From Lepidodermella squamata (lineage: Eukaryota; Gastrotricha), in assembly GCA_047495785.1 (NCBI GenBank), contig JBLDXI010000019.1, positions 2,170,001 through 2,234,000 on the forward strand: DNA of 64,000 bases, in the 5' to 3' direction. Below the pieces are notes generated by a model. The model was not told the origin of the DNA and did no database searches. It saw only the letters and a program-made list of their open reading frames with translations. Of this stretch, positions 31,993 to 43,902 are shown piece by piece (the first letter of the stretch is position 1; every line of letters begins with the position of its first letter). Both the position numbers and the translations under genes were made by a program.

Positions 31993-34900
31993 ATGCAAGG
32001 GATTGTGGCATATTTGGGTTTGTAAACATGACTGGAAACTAATGTCAGATTTCCTTATTCCCCTCCTCTCAGTGTTTGTGGCTGGAATAGCCAGATGTCA
32101 AAACTTGATGTGTTCTGGTGGAGTCTACCAACCTCAATATTCTCTCAACGACACAACAGGCCAAACGACATATTGGGACTACTTTTACAACGCAAACATG
32201 AATAACGTCAACCAAAATCTAGGAACGACCCGCTTGATAGCGGCAAATGTCCCAGCTGACGGGGCAGTTTGGGCGAAAACGGTATTTCTCAGGTTAAGTA
32301 TGACGGAGAATTTAACCCCATTTTCACAGCCTTTCGTGCTCGATGACTTCTACGCAGAAGTTACCATGAAAATTGGACCATTCAATGACTCAAGAACTTA
32401 TGGTTTTGCATTTTTGTTAACGAACAAAGCCGGTATATATCGACCAACCAATGGCTCTATCTTAGACAACGAGTGGCAGTATGGTGTTAAGCGGGGAAAC
32501 CATTTGGGTATGAAATGAAGCGATCTGCCATTTAATGGTATTAAAAATATTTTCAAGGAGTGACCATCTTCATGTTGCCTGATGCAAAGGGAGTTGCCGG
32601 TGGGTTTTTCAGTGAAACTGACGCTAAAAGATGGTGGAGTTGGGGCCCTAATAGCTGTGGCACCCTTGAATGGTGTTGGCAGTCAACAAATTCGTTCGTG
32701 GACCAATTCTACAAAAATCAACAGGTCACGTGGATGATAAGGATTCAAAATCGAGTTCTCTCTGTAGACGCCTGCATTTTTGGAACAAGCACCTGCACGA
32801 AGACGCTGAGTAACATTGCAATGCCAACATCTTTCCAGACGACTTTTGGTCACATCTCGACTTATCTCGGAATTGCAGCTTCCGAGCGATTCTCAGGGGT
32901 CAATATCGACCTGATTTCCGTCAACGTTTGGCAATGTGGAACCTCAGCCGCGACAACATCACCTGTGAGCTTCTAGTGAAGCTATTTTTCTCTAAACTTG
33001 AAATGTCCGCGTTTTCAGGTCAAGCCTCAACCTTTGATGTGTCCTGACGGAGCTCACAAGCCCCTGCTCTCATTCGAAAAGCAGACTGAATTCAGCTCGA
33101 ATTGGCTGTACTATCGCTACCCCAATCTGAACCTCAGCAGCCAAACTAGTCCTTGTGCAGTGCGATTGGTGGATGAAACATCCCACATCGTTGGATCAAT
33201 GTGGGCGAAAGCTGTAAGTTATTTTTTGAATGAACGGCTAAGTAGCTTATCCCTTTCTCAATACCAGCCATTTGACTTGGATGATTTTTACATCGAAGTG
33301 GTTGCTGAGATGAAGTTCGATACGTCTACCACACCAGACGGATGGATCCTTACGATCTCTAATCAAGATGGAATCAACAGACCATTCAACAACTTTTACT
33401 CTTCTGGAGATTATAATTTTGGCATGAACCGTTGGAGTGTTCTCGGTAATTGTCATGTGAAAAGCTCGTCGTAATACTTCTTGCTGCTTAATACAGGATT
33501 CACGGTTTACATGTTTCCTGACAGGAACGCTGTTATGGCAAATTTCATGAACGTAACCGATGGAAACAAGTGGTATGGCTACTGCTCGTGGGTGGATTGG
33601 TGTTACCCGGTCGGCCAATTTTTCTTCGACTCTTACTACTCAGCCATCGCTTTGTGGCAGATCCGAGTTCAGCAGAATAACTTGACTATCGACGTTTGCA
33701 ACTACGGCACCAGTATCTGCCAGAGAACAATTCAAGTTACGATGAACAAAACATTGGGATCAACCTTTGCTGGTTGGAACATGTCGTTGGGCATCGGGGC
33801 TCAGGATGACATCACGGAGCTGTCTCCGGTTGATATTTATTCGGTGAACGTATGGGATTGCTCGACATCAACGCCCTCGGCTACCGTTAGCCCGACTAAC
33901 TGGGTACTGCCAGCTGGCGCTTCGTTCGGCCCAGCGAGCTGTTTGGCAACAACTACTACTAATGCTGCATTATCTTCGGCAAGTCTTACGCCTTCGACTT
34001 CACCAGTCGCCGTTACGTCAACATCAGCTTCGAAATCGACAGGAGGCCAAACAATTACTTCGTCAAAGTCCAGTAGTACGTCCCCTGGGACTCCAGTGGT
34101 AAGTAGTTCCACAACTTCGATTGCAACTTCGCCAACAGTTTCAGCCAACGTTACAAGTGGCGGCAATTCGAGTAAGCCTAGGAATACAATTTCATCCGGA
34201 ATATAACAATTTTATAACAGATACCGACGTGATACAGAGCAAACTGGCGTCATTTGCAACATTTTCATCTCAACAACTGCAAATGCTTATCAAGTTCGTG
34301 GATGAAATTTCCGAACTTCCGATGGCTAATATCACAGCTAAAGAACTGCAGAAAGAATGTAAAGACTTCTTGCCTACCAGAACTGCTCCACCACCAAATG
34401 AAACTTCGCCAGTATTCGGCATCAGACCGGCACTAGGGATAGATAAGTTGATCGAAATCGACACTGTAGAACAAAAGATTTCAGTGGTAGGTACTTTACT
34501 CCTTTCGTGGTCAGTCACAACCTGTCCAGCTGAAAGTGTCGATATATTTTCCAATCGACCAACGGAACAACTATACGTTGCCCAAACGAGTGAAGTCTGG
34601 ACCCCGGCTTTCAGATTCGTCAACAGTGTAAGTGGAACAATCTACATGCAGAACAAGGACGAATTCGGTGAAGACTTGATAGTAACTATGGATAAGCAAT
34701 CGACCTCGCCAAATCGATCCATCGACTTCTTTTGGTTGAAAGATGGCATCTTCTCGGCATCATGCAAGTTGGACCTCAGCGACTTTCCTTACGATCAGCA
34801 GAGTTGCTTATTCATTTTTGCCTTGAATCGAGCTGTTGGCCTCGTCTCATTTCAAAGCCCGATATTTTTGTGGCAAAGTGAAGATGTCGCCGGTAACTGG

Positions 34901-35455
34901 CGGTACCTAGGCCATTCGTCTGGGCTGGTAACCAGTCGTTACAAAGGGAAGCAGGTTAGCACGGTTTATTACGCCGTAACGCTGGGTCGAAATCCCGAGT
35001 TCTACTTGTTCAACGTCGTCATGCCTTGTGCGTTGCTCTTCGTAATGGAAATCGCGTCTTTTTTCCTACCACCTGCTTTTCCGGATAGACCAGCTTTCAC
35101 CATGACTGTTCTACTCGCATTTGGCGTGGCGCAATCCAGTGTTGTTAGTCTCATTCCACAGACATCGAATCGGAATCTATTAGCTGATTACGTGAGCGGT
35201 CTGTCATGGATGTGCAGTGTTTGCGGCCTGTATCAACTTGTTGTTTGCTGTTATGAATGTTGCGATGCTAGGGATTTATCCACTAGCAAATTGAGCAAGG
35301 AACCTTCTTTTCTGGAGTTGATCTCTGTTCGCATCGGTTTTGTTCGTTGCTTCGATATTGCCTGCGCCTTTATGTGTGTTATTGCTTTCATCAGTCTGCA
35401 TGGCTATTTAGCTTATGTAAATTCGATTGTGGAAATCAGCACCCGTTCTGGATAA
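31993..35455 (+). CDS. Cys-loop ligand-gated ion channel with tandem lectin-like ectodomain, copy B
   Basis: Exons 31993-32017, 32073-32281, 32330-32507, 32558-32964, 33019-33213, 33268-33445, 33497-34171 and 34221-35455 join in frame to 1033 aa. The first exon encodes MQGIVAYL and completes a signal peptide after splicing; an unspliced start at 32042 is also open. Order: two beta-sandwich repeats (about 22-270 and 275-518, each with paired Cys and a Trp-rich core such as RWWSWGPNSCGTLEWCW), a Ser/Thr stalk of about 105 residues, and the receptor with CKLDLSDFPYDQQSC and four membrane helices (M2 segment PDRPAFTMTVLLAFGVAQSS). The M3-M4 loop is short (about 40 residues). It is very close to copy C. 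Expected at the cell surface as a pentamer; ligand unknown. Confidence 0.87.
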
Positions 35456-36206
35456 ATATTGAACATAAGCGATTTATTAATTATTTTATTTTACCTTTTA
35501 GCTTCAACTTATTCTTCTTGATCAGCAAGCTTTTATGCATTAGGTATTTCCACGACATTTGCACAAGATGATGGTGAAGCGGTGTGTAGATTGAATTCAG
35601 TGAGCTAGTGCGAAAAAATTCTGTAGCAATTGATTCAGATATATCCACCGTCACACCCTGCTACTTGAATCATTCGAACTAACACACATCTCCATACCTA
35701 GCGCTGAAGCAAATTTGTAACTTTTGTTTTTCAGTCTTCAGCTTGACTGGCTTTGTGCATCTTGTGAGCCTGGTTGCTTTAGGAGCCTTGAAATGAGCCC
35801 GTCGACTTGACAGAGAACTGAGGAGACTCTATCCAGCTTCAGAAATATTTCAATTTTTTTTTAGGATCAGGTTAAGCTCTTAATTTTATTTTTCGCTAAT
35901 GCTGTTCTCATGTTTTTCAGCATGTACATTTGTTACTGTTTCTTCTCGGATGGGAACAATTTGAAATTGTTGAATTTTATTTAAAAGCTCAACATCTTTC
36001 GCAGATGCATCAGCAGGTGGAAGTGCCTATTGCAAGCTTGATGATCAAGAATTTGAAGTTGAAGATCAGCAAGTCGAACTCGATTTTAGATTTCTTTTTT
36101 CATTTTCTTCTTCGTAATTGCATCTGTTTTGGTTTTGTTGTAAGTCTGATGATCAAAGGAGGTCTTTTTGAAACTCCGCGAGTTAAACAAAAATATATTC
36201 TAAATC

Positions 36207-36699
36207 CGTTAGCGTTTCGGTATAACTCTCCATTTGACGGTAACTCCATCTCGTCATTGTTCTCTAGTTGCGGTAAATAGTTTACCGTAAACGGCACTAC
36301 ACTGCGACACTAAAGCGTAAAATACTCGCGTGCGGTAAAATTAAATTCTCTGCGGTAATTTCAGCTCATATCATCTTGCGGGAACAGTAGGAATTACAAG
36401 CATATTAAGGAGGAATAGAAATGGAGTTGGAACTGCGCTAAGGTTATATGATGGTGTGCGCGCGCAGCCGCCGCGTACTTACAATACAGCGTGTTACGCA
36501 ACCGCTGTAGCGCATTGCTTCGAGCCGCAAGCCACAAGCTTTGGCCGCAAGTGCTTCTGTGGTAAAAATAACGCCGCGTGCGGTAAAAATTAACTTACGC
36601 GGCGCCGTTAGTTTTACCGCACGAGCATTAAGTAACCTGGTTTGCGTGCTGCGGTAAAATACTTACCGTCAAATGGAGACTTATACCGAAACGCTAACG
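36207..36699. mobile_element. MITE with about 36 bp inverted repeats
   Basis: Left end CGTTAGCGTTTCGGTATAA continues through TCTCCATTTGACGGTAA (36207-36242); the reverse complement stands at 36663-36699 with about two differences. The interior repeats GCGGTAAAAT-type words in both directions and has no coding content. Confidence 0.8.
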
Positions 36700-38682
36700 A
36701 ATCGCCAAGGATTGCTTGATTTTTAGATTGGTCTCTATTTTATTTCTGCCGTCCCCACCCATTTTTGTCTCTTTGATAGATCGATTTGTGTCTATTTAAT
36801 TTGGTAAATGGTCTCTATCAAATTAGAGTTTGTCACTGTATTGAGAACCGCCCCTGTTTTGTTTACATCGCAACGCCACAATAAAAGCCATCAAATCAGA
36901 CTTGTCCGCAATTTGATTTAACTAGACAAGATAAAAAGTTAAGTTACTTGCTGTTATCGGGGACAGCCATCTCGAACGGAATCTGCTGCATAGCCAATGT
37001 ACCTGAAGTAGTTGGGTGAAATTCATCGCATAGACCAAATCCTGCGATTTCTCTTAGCGGCACAATTTTCCTTCTCAACATACGAGGCAAAGCTCGAAGA
37101 AATGAGGTGGGCAAGATGCAATACAGCGACCTTTTCACGCGGAATTTTCGCCGCGGACACCTCATACCAATCTTGATACCGTGAAACTAAGATCTCACAC
37201 CCCCTTGTTGATATACGCAGTGTGCGACTTTCAGGGAGAATGGGGATAATCCTCGCCAACTCGGACGGGCCAGACAACAAAATGAGAATTTATCCCACTG
37301 TTTCGTTAATTTTAATAGGTTTTGGAGCGTGTTTTAGTGGAATATCTTCAACGTGTTCTCTCGCTTCGCTCGCTTTTTTCGCTGTTGGTAAAAATAGCAA
37401 AAAAGCAAGTTTCCATCCCTGGCAGCTCTGGGATCCAAGATCCCAACCTGGATATACGTTGGATTGAGAGAGGGATGATTTACCTCATACCGTCGTATCT
37501 GAATCTTTTCACCGTTAACACTATATTTATCAATGATGATTCACATTAGACAAATGCCTAATTACCTCAGTGAGGCACCTGGCTGGCTGATTTGCATATG
37601 CCTGAAACATGCAATAAATCAATCAAAATAAACAAAAGGCAATAAAATCGAAAAATCCGAAATTACCGAAACTATCGAATCGACAACCCTGCTGGCAAAT
37701 CCGAGATCAGACTCCTCTTCAGTACCATCGATCTTTTCTCGGAAAAATTGATCTGTATGCACATTTCAGGTCCAAGGTCTCTCACTATCAGTAATTCGGC
37801 GGGGGACGGCGTCAGATAAAACTTTTGTAAATTCATCAAATTTGATAATCGTCCAATTAGAAGGTGTCGAATCGGCAATTACCGCTTCGTGAATGGACCG
37901 ATAAAAAATTACGAATTACAGAAATTAGGCCTGACTGACATTAAGTTGGTAAATTCCAAAGCGAGAAATCAATATATCAGAACGTCCATCAAAAATGGTT
38001 CAGAATGCATAATCAGGAGGACATCAGGCTATCAAGACAAAAAGGGTTTGGTAAAATCGACAGGAATCAATCACAGTTTCCCACCTATCGAAAACGAATG
38101 GTTTGTAACGAATAAAACGTGCCAATTAGTGCCTGGAGGGTATTTCCGTTGTATCGGGATGGAATTAAAAGGCAAAGTTAAGCATAATTAGATCCGTGTT
38201 GAACTCTTGAATTATGAGTTTAATACCGAAAACTGTTGGGTTTGAAGTTTAGTCAAAAGTTGAGCTGTAACCTTGTGCGTAACGATCTCTTTGAAGTTGG
38301 AGCTCAGTCCGTGAACTCATAGACATACTTTAAGATAGGCTGCCTACTCACGAGAAAGCGAATAAAACGGGAAATCGACAGGGATGAAAGAAAAATTGAA
38401 ACGATTGTCGACGGCTCTAAAACGCGGCCGGGGGTGAGGTTTCTTTCAAGCCAATGTTTGATCTCCAACAAGTTTTTATTTAATTTTAACAATGTTTAGA
38501 AGTTTCTCGGTGGACGAGTCAGCTCGTTCCATCAACCCTTCTCCCCAGTCACGTGCGACAAATTGCAAGTCCATTAACCCAGCTCAATTCTCAGACGCGA
38601 CAAAAACTTCGATTATGCATGCGGTGAACGCATGCTGGACAGTTGCCAAGTGCTAAAAGCTCGACAAGTTTGTCTGCAATCA

Positions 38683-38812
38683 CTTAATGGCAAGTATCCA
38701 AAGACCCTAGGATCGACACACTCTTAATAATGTTGAATGTCGGGGAAGCTATTTGCAAAAAATTATCGCATCAATTATTAATCCTTAGTGATAAACAAGC
38801 ACTTGCCTTACT
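38683..38812 (+). promoter_or_regulatory. Conserved upstream block of channel copy C
   Basis: Partner of 31783-31912. Same words in the same order at nearly the same distance from the inferred start of the gene. Confidence 0.45.
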
Positions 38813-38957
38813 ATTTGCGGAATGAAGCAGACACCGCCGTAGCAATCAGATGCTTTTAACGTGGAAAATAATATTTCTATATTAAAATAGAAAAATAGCT
38901 ACATTAAAATAGCTCGGTTGTCTTCTTCGTTCAGATTCGGAGGAAAAATCGAAAGTA

Positions 38958-41900
38958 ATGCAAAGGATCGTGGCATATTTGGGTTTGTTAACATGACCGG
39001 AAATTAATGCCAAATTTACTTTCATTCCCCTTCTCTCAGTATTTGCGGCTGGAATAGCCAGATGTCAAAACTTGATGTGTTCTGGTGGAGTCTACCAACC
39101 TCAATATTCTCTCAACGACACAACAGGCCAAACGACATATTGGGACTACTTTTACAACGCAAATATAAACAATGTCAATCAAACTCTAGGAACGACCCGC
39201 TTGATAGCGGCAAATGTCCCAGCTGACGGGGCAGTTTGGGCGAAAACGGTATTTTTCAGGTTAAAGATTACAGATAATTGTATCCCAATTCTCGCAGCCT
39301 TTCGCGCTCGATGACTTCTACGCAGAAGTTACCATGAAAATTGGACCATTTACGAACTCAAGAATGTATGGTTTCGCTTTCGTCTTATCGAACAATGCCG
39401 GGATCTATCGACCAACCAATGGCTCTATCTTGGACAACGAGTGGCAGTATGGTGTTAGGCGAGGAAACCATTTGGGTATGCAATGAAGACGTATCTGCCG
39501 CATCTGAGGATTCGCAACTTTTTTAGGATTGACCGTCTTCATGACGCCATATGCCAAAGGAGTTACCGGTGGGTTTTTCAGTGAAACTGACGATACAAGA
39601 TGGTGGAGTTGGGGATCCGATTGCGGAAGTCTTGAATGGTGTTGGCAGTCAACAAATTCGTTCGTGGACCAATTCTACAAAAATCAGCAGGTCACGTGGA
39701 TGATAAGGATGCAAAATAGAGTTCTCTCTGTAGACGCCTGCATTTTTGGAACAAGCACCTGCACGAAGACGCTGAGTAACATTGCAATGCCAACATCTTT
39801 CCAGACGACTTTTGGTCACATTTCGACTTTTCTCGGAATTGCAGCTTCGGAGCGATATTCAGGGGTCAATATCGACCTGATTTCCGTCAACATTTGGCAG
39901 TGTGGGTCCTCAGCCGCGACAACATCACCTGTGAGCTCCTGCTGAATCTATTTTCTCTCTAAACTTGAGACTTTCTCCGTTTTCAGGTCAAGCCTCAACC
40001 TTTGATGTGTCCTGGCGGAACTCACAAGCCCCTTCTCTCATTCGAAAAGCAAAGTGACTTCAGCTCGAATTGGCTTCACTACAGTTTCCCAAATCTGAAC
40101 CTTAGCAGCCAAACGAGTCCTTGTGCCGTGCGATTGGTGGATGAAACGGCCGAAAGTGTTGGATCAATATGGGCGAAAGCTGTAAGATCTGATTCGAATG
40201 AATGACTTAAAGTGGCTTATATCTTTCTGTATCGTAGCCGTTTGACTTGAATGATTTTTACATCGAAGTGGTTGCGGAGATGAAATTTGATACGTCTACC
40301 ACACCAGACGGATGGATCCTTACTATCTCTAACCAAGATGGAATCAACAGACCACCAAATGGTTTTTTCTCCCCTGGAGATTATCATTTTGGCATGAACC
40401 GTTGGAGTGTTCTTGGTAAAATTTCGTTATAAATCGCTGATATTCGCCGTTATCGGTGTTCAATGCAGGATTAACGGTTTACAATTATCCTGACGAGTCT
40501 GCTGTCATGGCGAATTTTATGAATGTAACCGATGGAAACAAGTGGTATGGCTACTGCTCGTGGATGGACTGGTGTTATCCGGTCAGCCAATTTTTCTTCG
40601 ACTCCTACTACTCAGCCATCGCTTTGTGGCAGATCCGAGTACAGCAGAACAACTTGACTATCGACGTTTGCAACTACGGCACAAGCATCTGCCAGAGAAC
40701 AATTCAAGTTACGATGAATAAAACGATGGCTACTGCCTTTGCGGGTTGGAACATGTCGTTGGGCATCGCAGCTCAGAATGACGACACGAATCTGTCTCCT
40801 GTTGATATTTATTCTGTGAATGTGTGGGATTGCTCGACATCGACGCCCTCGACTACCGTTAGCCCGACTAACTGGGTACTGCCAGCTGGCGCTTCGTTTG
40901 GCCCGGTGAGCTGTTTGGCAACGACTACAACGAATTCTGAATCTTCGACATCACCAGTCGCCGTTACATCGACATCGGCCTCAAAGTCGACAGTAGGCCA
41001 AACGAGCTCGTTGAAGACAAGCAGCACAGTAGTAGTTTCAAGCAGTTCCACGACTTCGAAAACGTCACCAACGGCTCCCGTAGCAACAACTTCTGCTGCG
41101 ACAACATCTGATTTCCCAACGACGACAGTTAGAGAATCGGTAAGTCCTCGCTACTATAGATTGGAAATTTTCAACAGTTATGGAAATTCATTTAGACAAC
41201 GGACGAGATAGTAATACCACTCTCTACTTCAAAACCAGCCACGAATTTTAAATATCCCGCCAACTTTTCAAGTGGGGGCAAATCGAGTTAGCCGCAGATT
41301 TCAATTTTCATCCTGAATTTCATTGCATTTATTGACAGACACTGACGTGATACAGAGAAAGCTGGCGTCATTTGCAAAATTCTCATCTCAACAACTGCAA
41401 ATGCTAATCGAGTTCGTGGACGAAATTTCCGAGCTTCCGATGGCTAATATCACGGCTAAAGAGCTGCAAAAAGACTGCAAAGACTTCTTGCCAACCAGAA
41501 CTGCTCCACCACCAAACGAAACGTCGCCAGTATTCAGCATCAGACCTGCATTAGGGATAGATAAGCTAATCGAAATCGACACTGTCGAGCAGAAGATATC
41601 AGTGGTTGGAACTTTACTCCTTTCGTGGTCAGTCACAACCTGTCCAGATGATACTGTCGACATATTTTCGAGTCGACCCAAAGAGCAACTTTACGTCGCC
41701 CAAACTAGTGAAGTCTGGACCCCGGCTTTCAGGTTCGTCAACAGCGTGACTGGGACAATCTACATGCAAACCACTGACGAATTCGGCGAAGATTTGGTCG
41801 TAACTATTGACAAGCAGTCTACCTCCCCTAATCGCTCCCTTGACTTCTACTGGTTGAAAGATGGCACGTTCTCGGCATCTTGCAAGTTGGACCTCGGCGA

Positions 41901-42552
41901 CTTTCCTTACGATCAGCAGAGCTGCTTATTCATTTTCGCTCTGAATCGAGCTGTTGGACTGATCTCGTTTCACAGCCCGATATTTTTGTGGCAAAGTGAA
42001 GATGTCGCCGGTAGCTGGAGATACATCGGCCATTCATCTGGGCTGGTAACCAGTCGTTACAAAGGGAAGCAGGTTAGCACGGTATACTACGCAGTGACGC
42101 TGAGTCGAAATCCTGACTTTTACCTGTTCAACCTCGTCATGCCTTGTGCCTTACTCTTCGTAATGGAAATTGCGTCCTTTGTCCTACCACCTGCTTCCCC
42201 GGATAGACCAGCTTTCACCATGACAGTTCTACTCGCATTCGGGGTAGCCCAATCCAGCGTTGTCAGCCTTATTCCACAAAGCTCAAGTAGGATTTTATTA
42301 GGTGATTACGTAACCGGTCTGTCATGGTTGTGTTGCGTCTGTGGCCTGTATCAACTAGTTGTTTGCTGTTATGAACATTGCGATGCTGGGTATTTATCCT
42401 CTTCCAAGTTGAGCAAGGCTGAACCTTCTTTTCTGGAGTTGATCGCTGTGCGAATCGGTTTTGTTCGTTGCGCCGATATTGCCTGCGCCTTCATGTGTGT
42501 TATTGCTTTTATCAGCCTGCATGGTTATTTAGCTTATGTGAATTCGATATGA
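38958..42552 (+). CDS. Cys-loop ligand-gated ion channel with tandem lectin-like ectodomain, copy C
   Basis: Exons 38958-38982, 39040-39248, 39298-39475, 39527-39930, 39987-40181, 40238-40415, 40469-41139, 41196-41286 and 41339-42552 join in frame to 1054 aa. The first intron is obligatory here: the unspliced frame from the next ATG hits a stop, while splicing gives the signal peptide MQRIVAYLVFAAGIARC. Then follow lectin-like repeats 1 and 2 (about 22-270, 273-517), a Ser/Thr stalk (about 518-650, part on the 91-base exon), and the receptor: CKLDLGDFPYDQQSC Cys-loop, PDRPAFTMTVLLAFGVAQSS at M2, M3 rich in Cys, and M4 ending SLHGYLAYVNSI. Eight of nine junctions match copies A or B in position and phase. 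Ligand and ion selectivity unknown. Confidence 0.88.
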
Positions 42553-43902
42553 TAATGAATGTTCATATTCTACTTCTTTCCTTTTGGCTTACCTTTTGTA
42601 TTACAGGTGAGGAGACGAGCTGCTACCTACAATCAGTACAATATTGCCCCCTCTAATAATTTTAGTTAAATTAACTTCAAATTTAATATAATTTCTCAAC
42701 TAACCTTCCCTGTAGATGGTTATCGAGACGTTGGGCGAAAACTAAACGTATTAATTTTTGTCAACAAGGAATATTTATCCCATAAAAAACTTGTAATACG
42801 TCAATGATGTTAAAGTTAATAGCCTGAATTGTTTTAAAAAGCTTTGAAGAATCACTCAACCTCAATGATTACGTGCCTTGATTAATAATTATCTCGTATT
42901 TGCTTCAAGAATTTTGTTGATCGATGTCCTTACAAGCTCGACTAATTACATATATATACTTGTATCGTGCGTTCAATAAAATTCCAATTATTTTCCTTGT
43001 AAATATTTGATTTTAATCAATTCATTTATATTTATCTCATTCACCGGAAAATTATGATGAACATAAAAACTTGTGAGAGTCTTATATTATATTAGTATTG
43101 CTGCAATTACATATTTTTTCGCTACAGGTGGTCTTGAAAGTAAGCAATTAATTTTTTATATAAAACTAATCCACGTGACCTGAAGCATCTAAATTCCGAA
43201 GAGTCAATATTTAATTGTTGCTATTTTTGAAAATTACGCAGCAGCTGGCGCTTGTTTATCATTGCGCCACCCATTATCTTACATCCTGAGAAAACAATAT
43301 CGGCGTGCATCTCAACGACCGTTTTATTTTTGTTAGAAACCCATTTTTGCCTCGATCAGACTATTTTACACGCGCAGCCAAGTTTTACTAAAGCAGATCA
43401 TCATTTTTATTAGGTCGTTATATTCGTACGCATTGTTTTATATTCGTTTTTCGGTGAATTTTAAATCTAAGTAATGATCATATCTCATCTAGAAGGACGA
43501 GATAGCTTAGCCTTCTCAAAGTTGCCTGCAAAGCACATAAAATGTAGGGCTGGAAAGCTCAGCAAACCTTAAAGGTCCCGAACCTTACCGGACCTTATTG
43601 GAACCTTATCGGGCATGATGAGAATAGGGAAAAACTTATGATTTTACCATCAAATTTGATAGGGCCAAGTTACCTCAGGCTTCTAGATGAGATATGACCT
43701 TAACTCAAGCGTGAAAAGCAGAATATTACGGTAAAGTCTAGGAAAGTCCAGATATTTAACGTTCCATCACTCTCCATCATGGGAATCTCAAAGTATATCT
43801 CATTGCTAGTGTAAATGTAACTTCAAGAAACAAATAACCATCAAATTTCTGCTGCGTGGCTGCATTCACAGTTTGAACGGTTTTCTCTAACAGTCGATCG
43901 AT
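42553..43902. other. Gap between channel copy C and the plain channel
   Basis: AT-rich, no gene seen. It holds a 220 bp MITE at 43478-43697. Confidence 0.5.
43478..43697. mobile_element. Short MITE
   Basis: TCATATCTCATCTAGAAG at 43478-43495 is repeated as its exact reverse complement at 43680-43697. The interior carries repeated AACCTTA/GGACCTTA words. No coding content. Confidence 0.7.

Larger units (their letters stand above)
35456..38957. other. Gap between channel copies B and C
   Basis: No gene is supported. It contains the MITE at 36207-36699, a stretch (37740-37895) related to 30590-30750, and the shared upstream block at 38683-38812. Small open stretches elsewhere lack any recognisable pattern. 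Confidence 0.5.

Noticed and set aside
32042-32072. ATG at 32042 as the start of channel copy B
   Set aside because: It gives an open signal peptide, but the same spot in copy C is out of frame, and an upstream exon with matching donor and acceptor works in all three copies.
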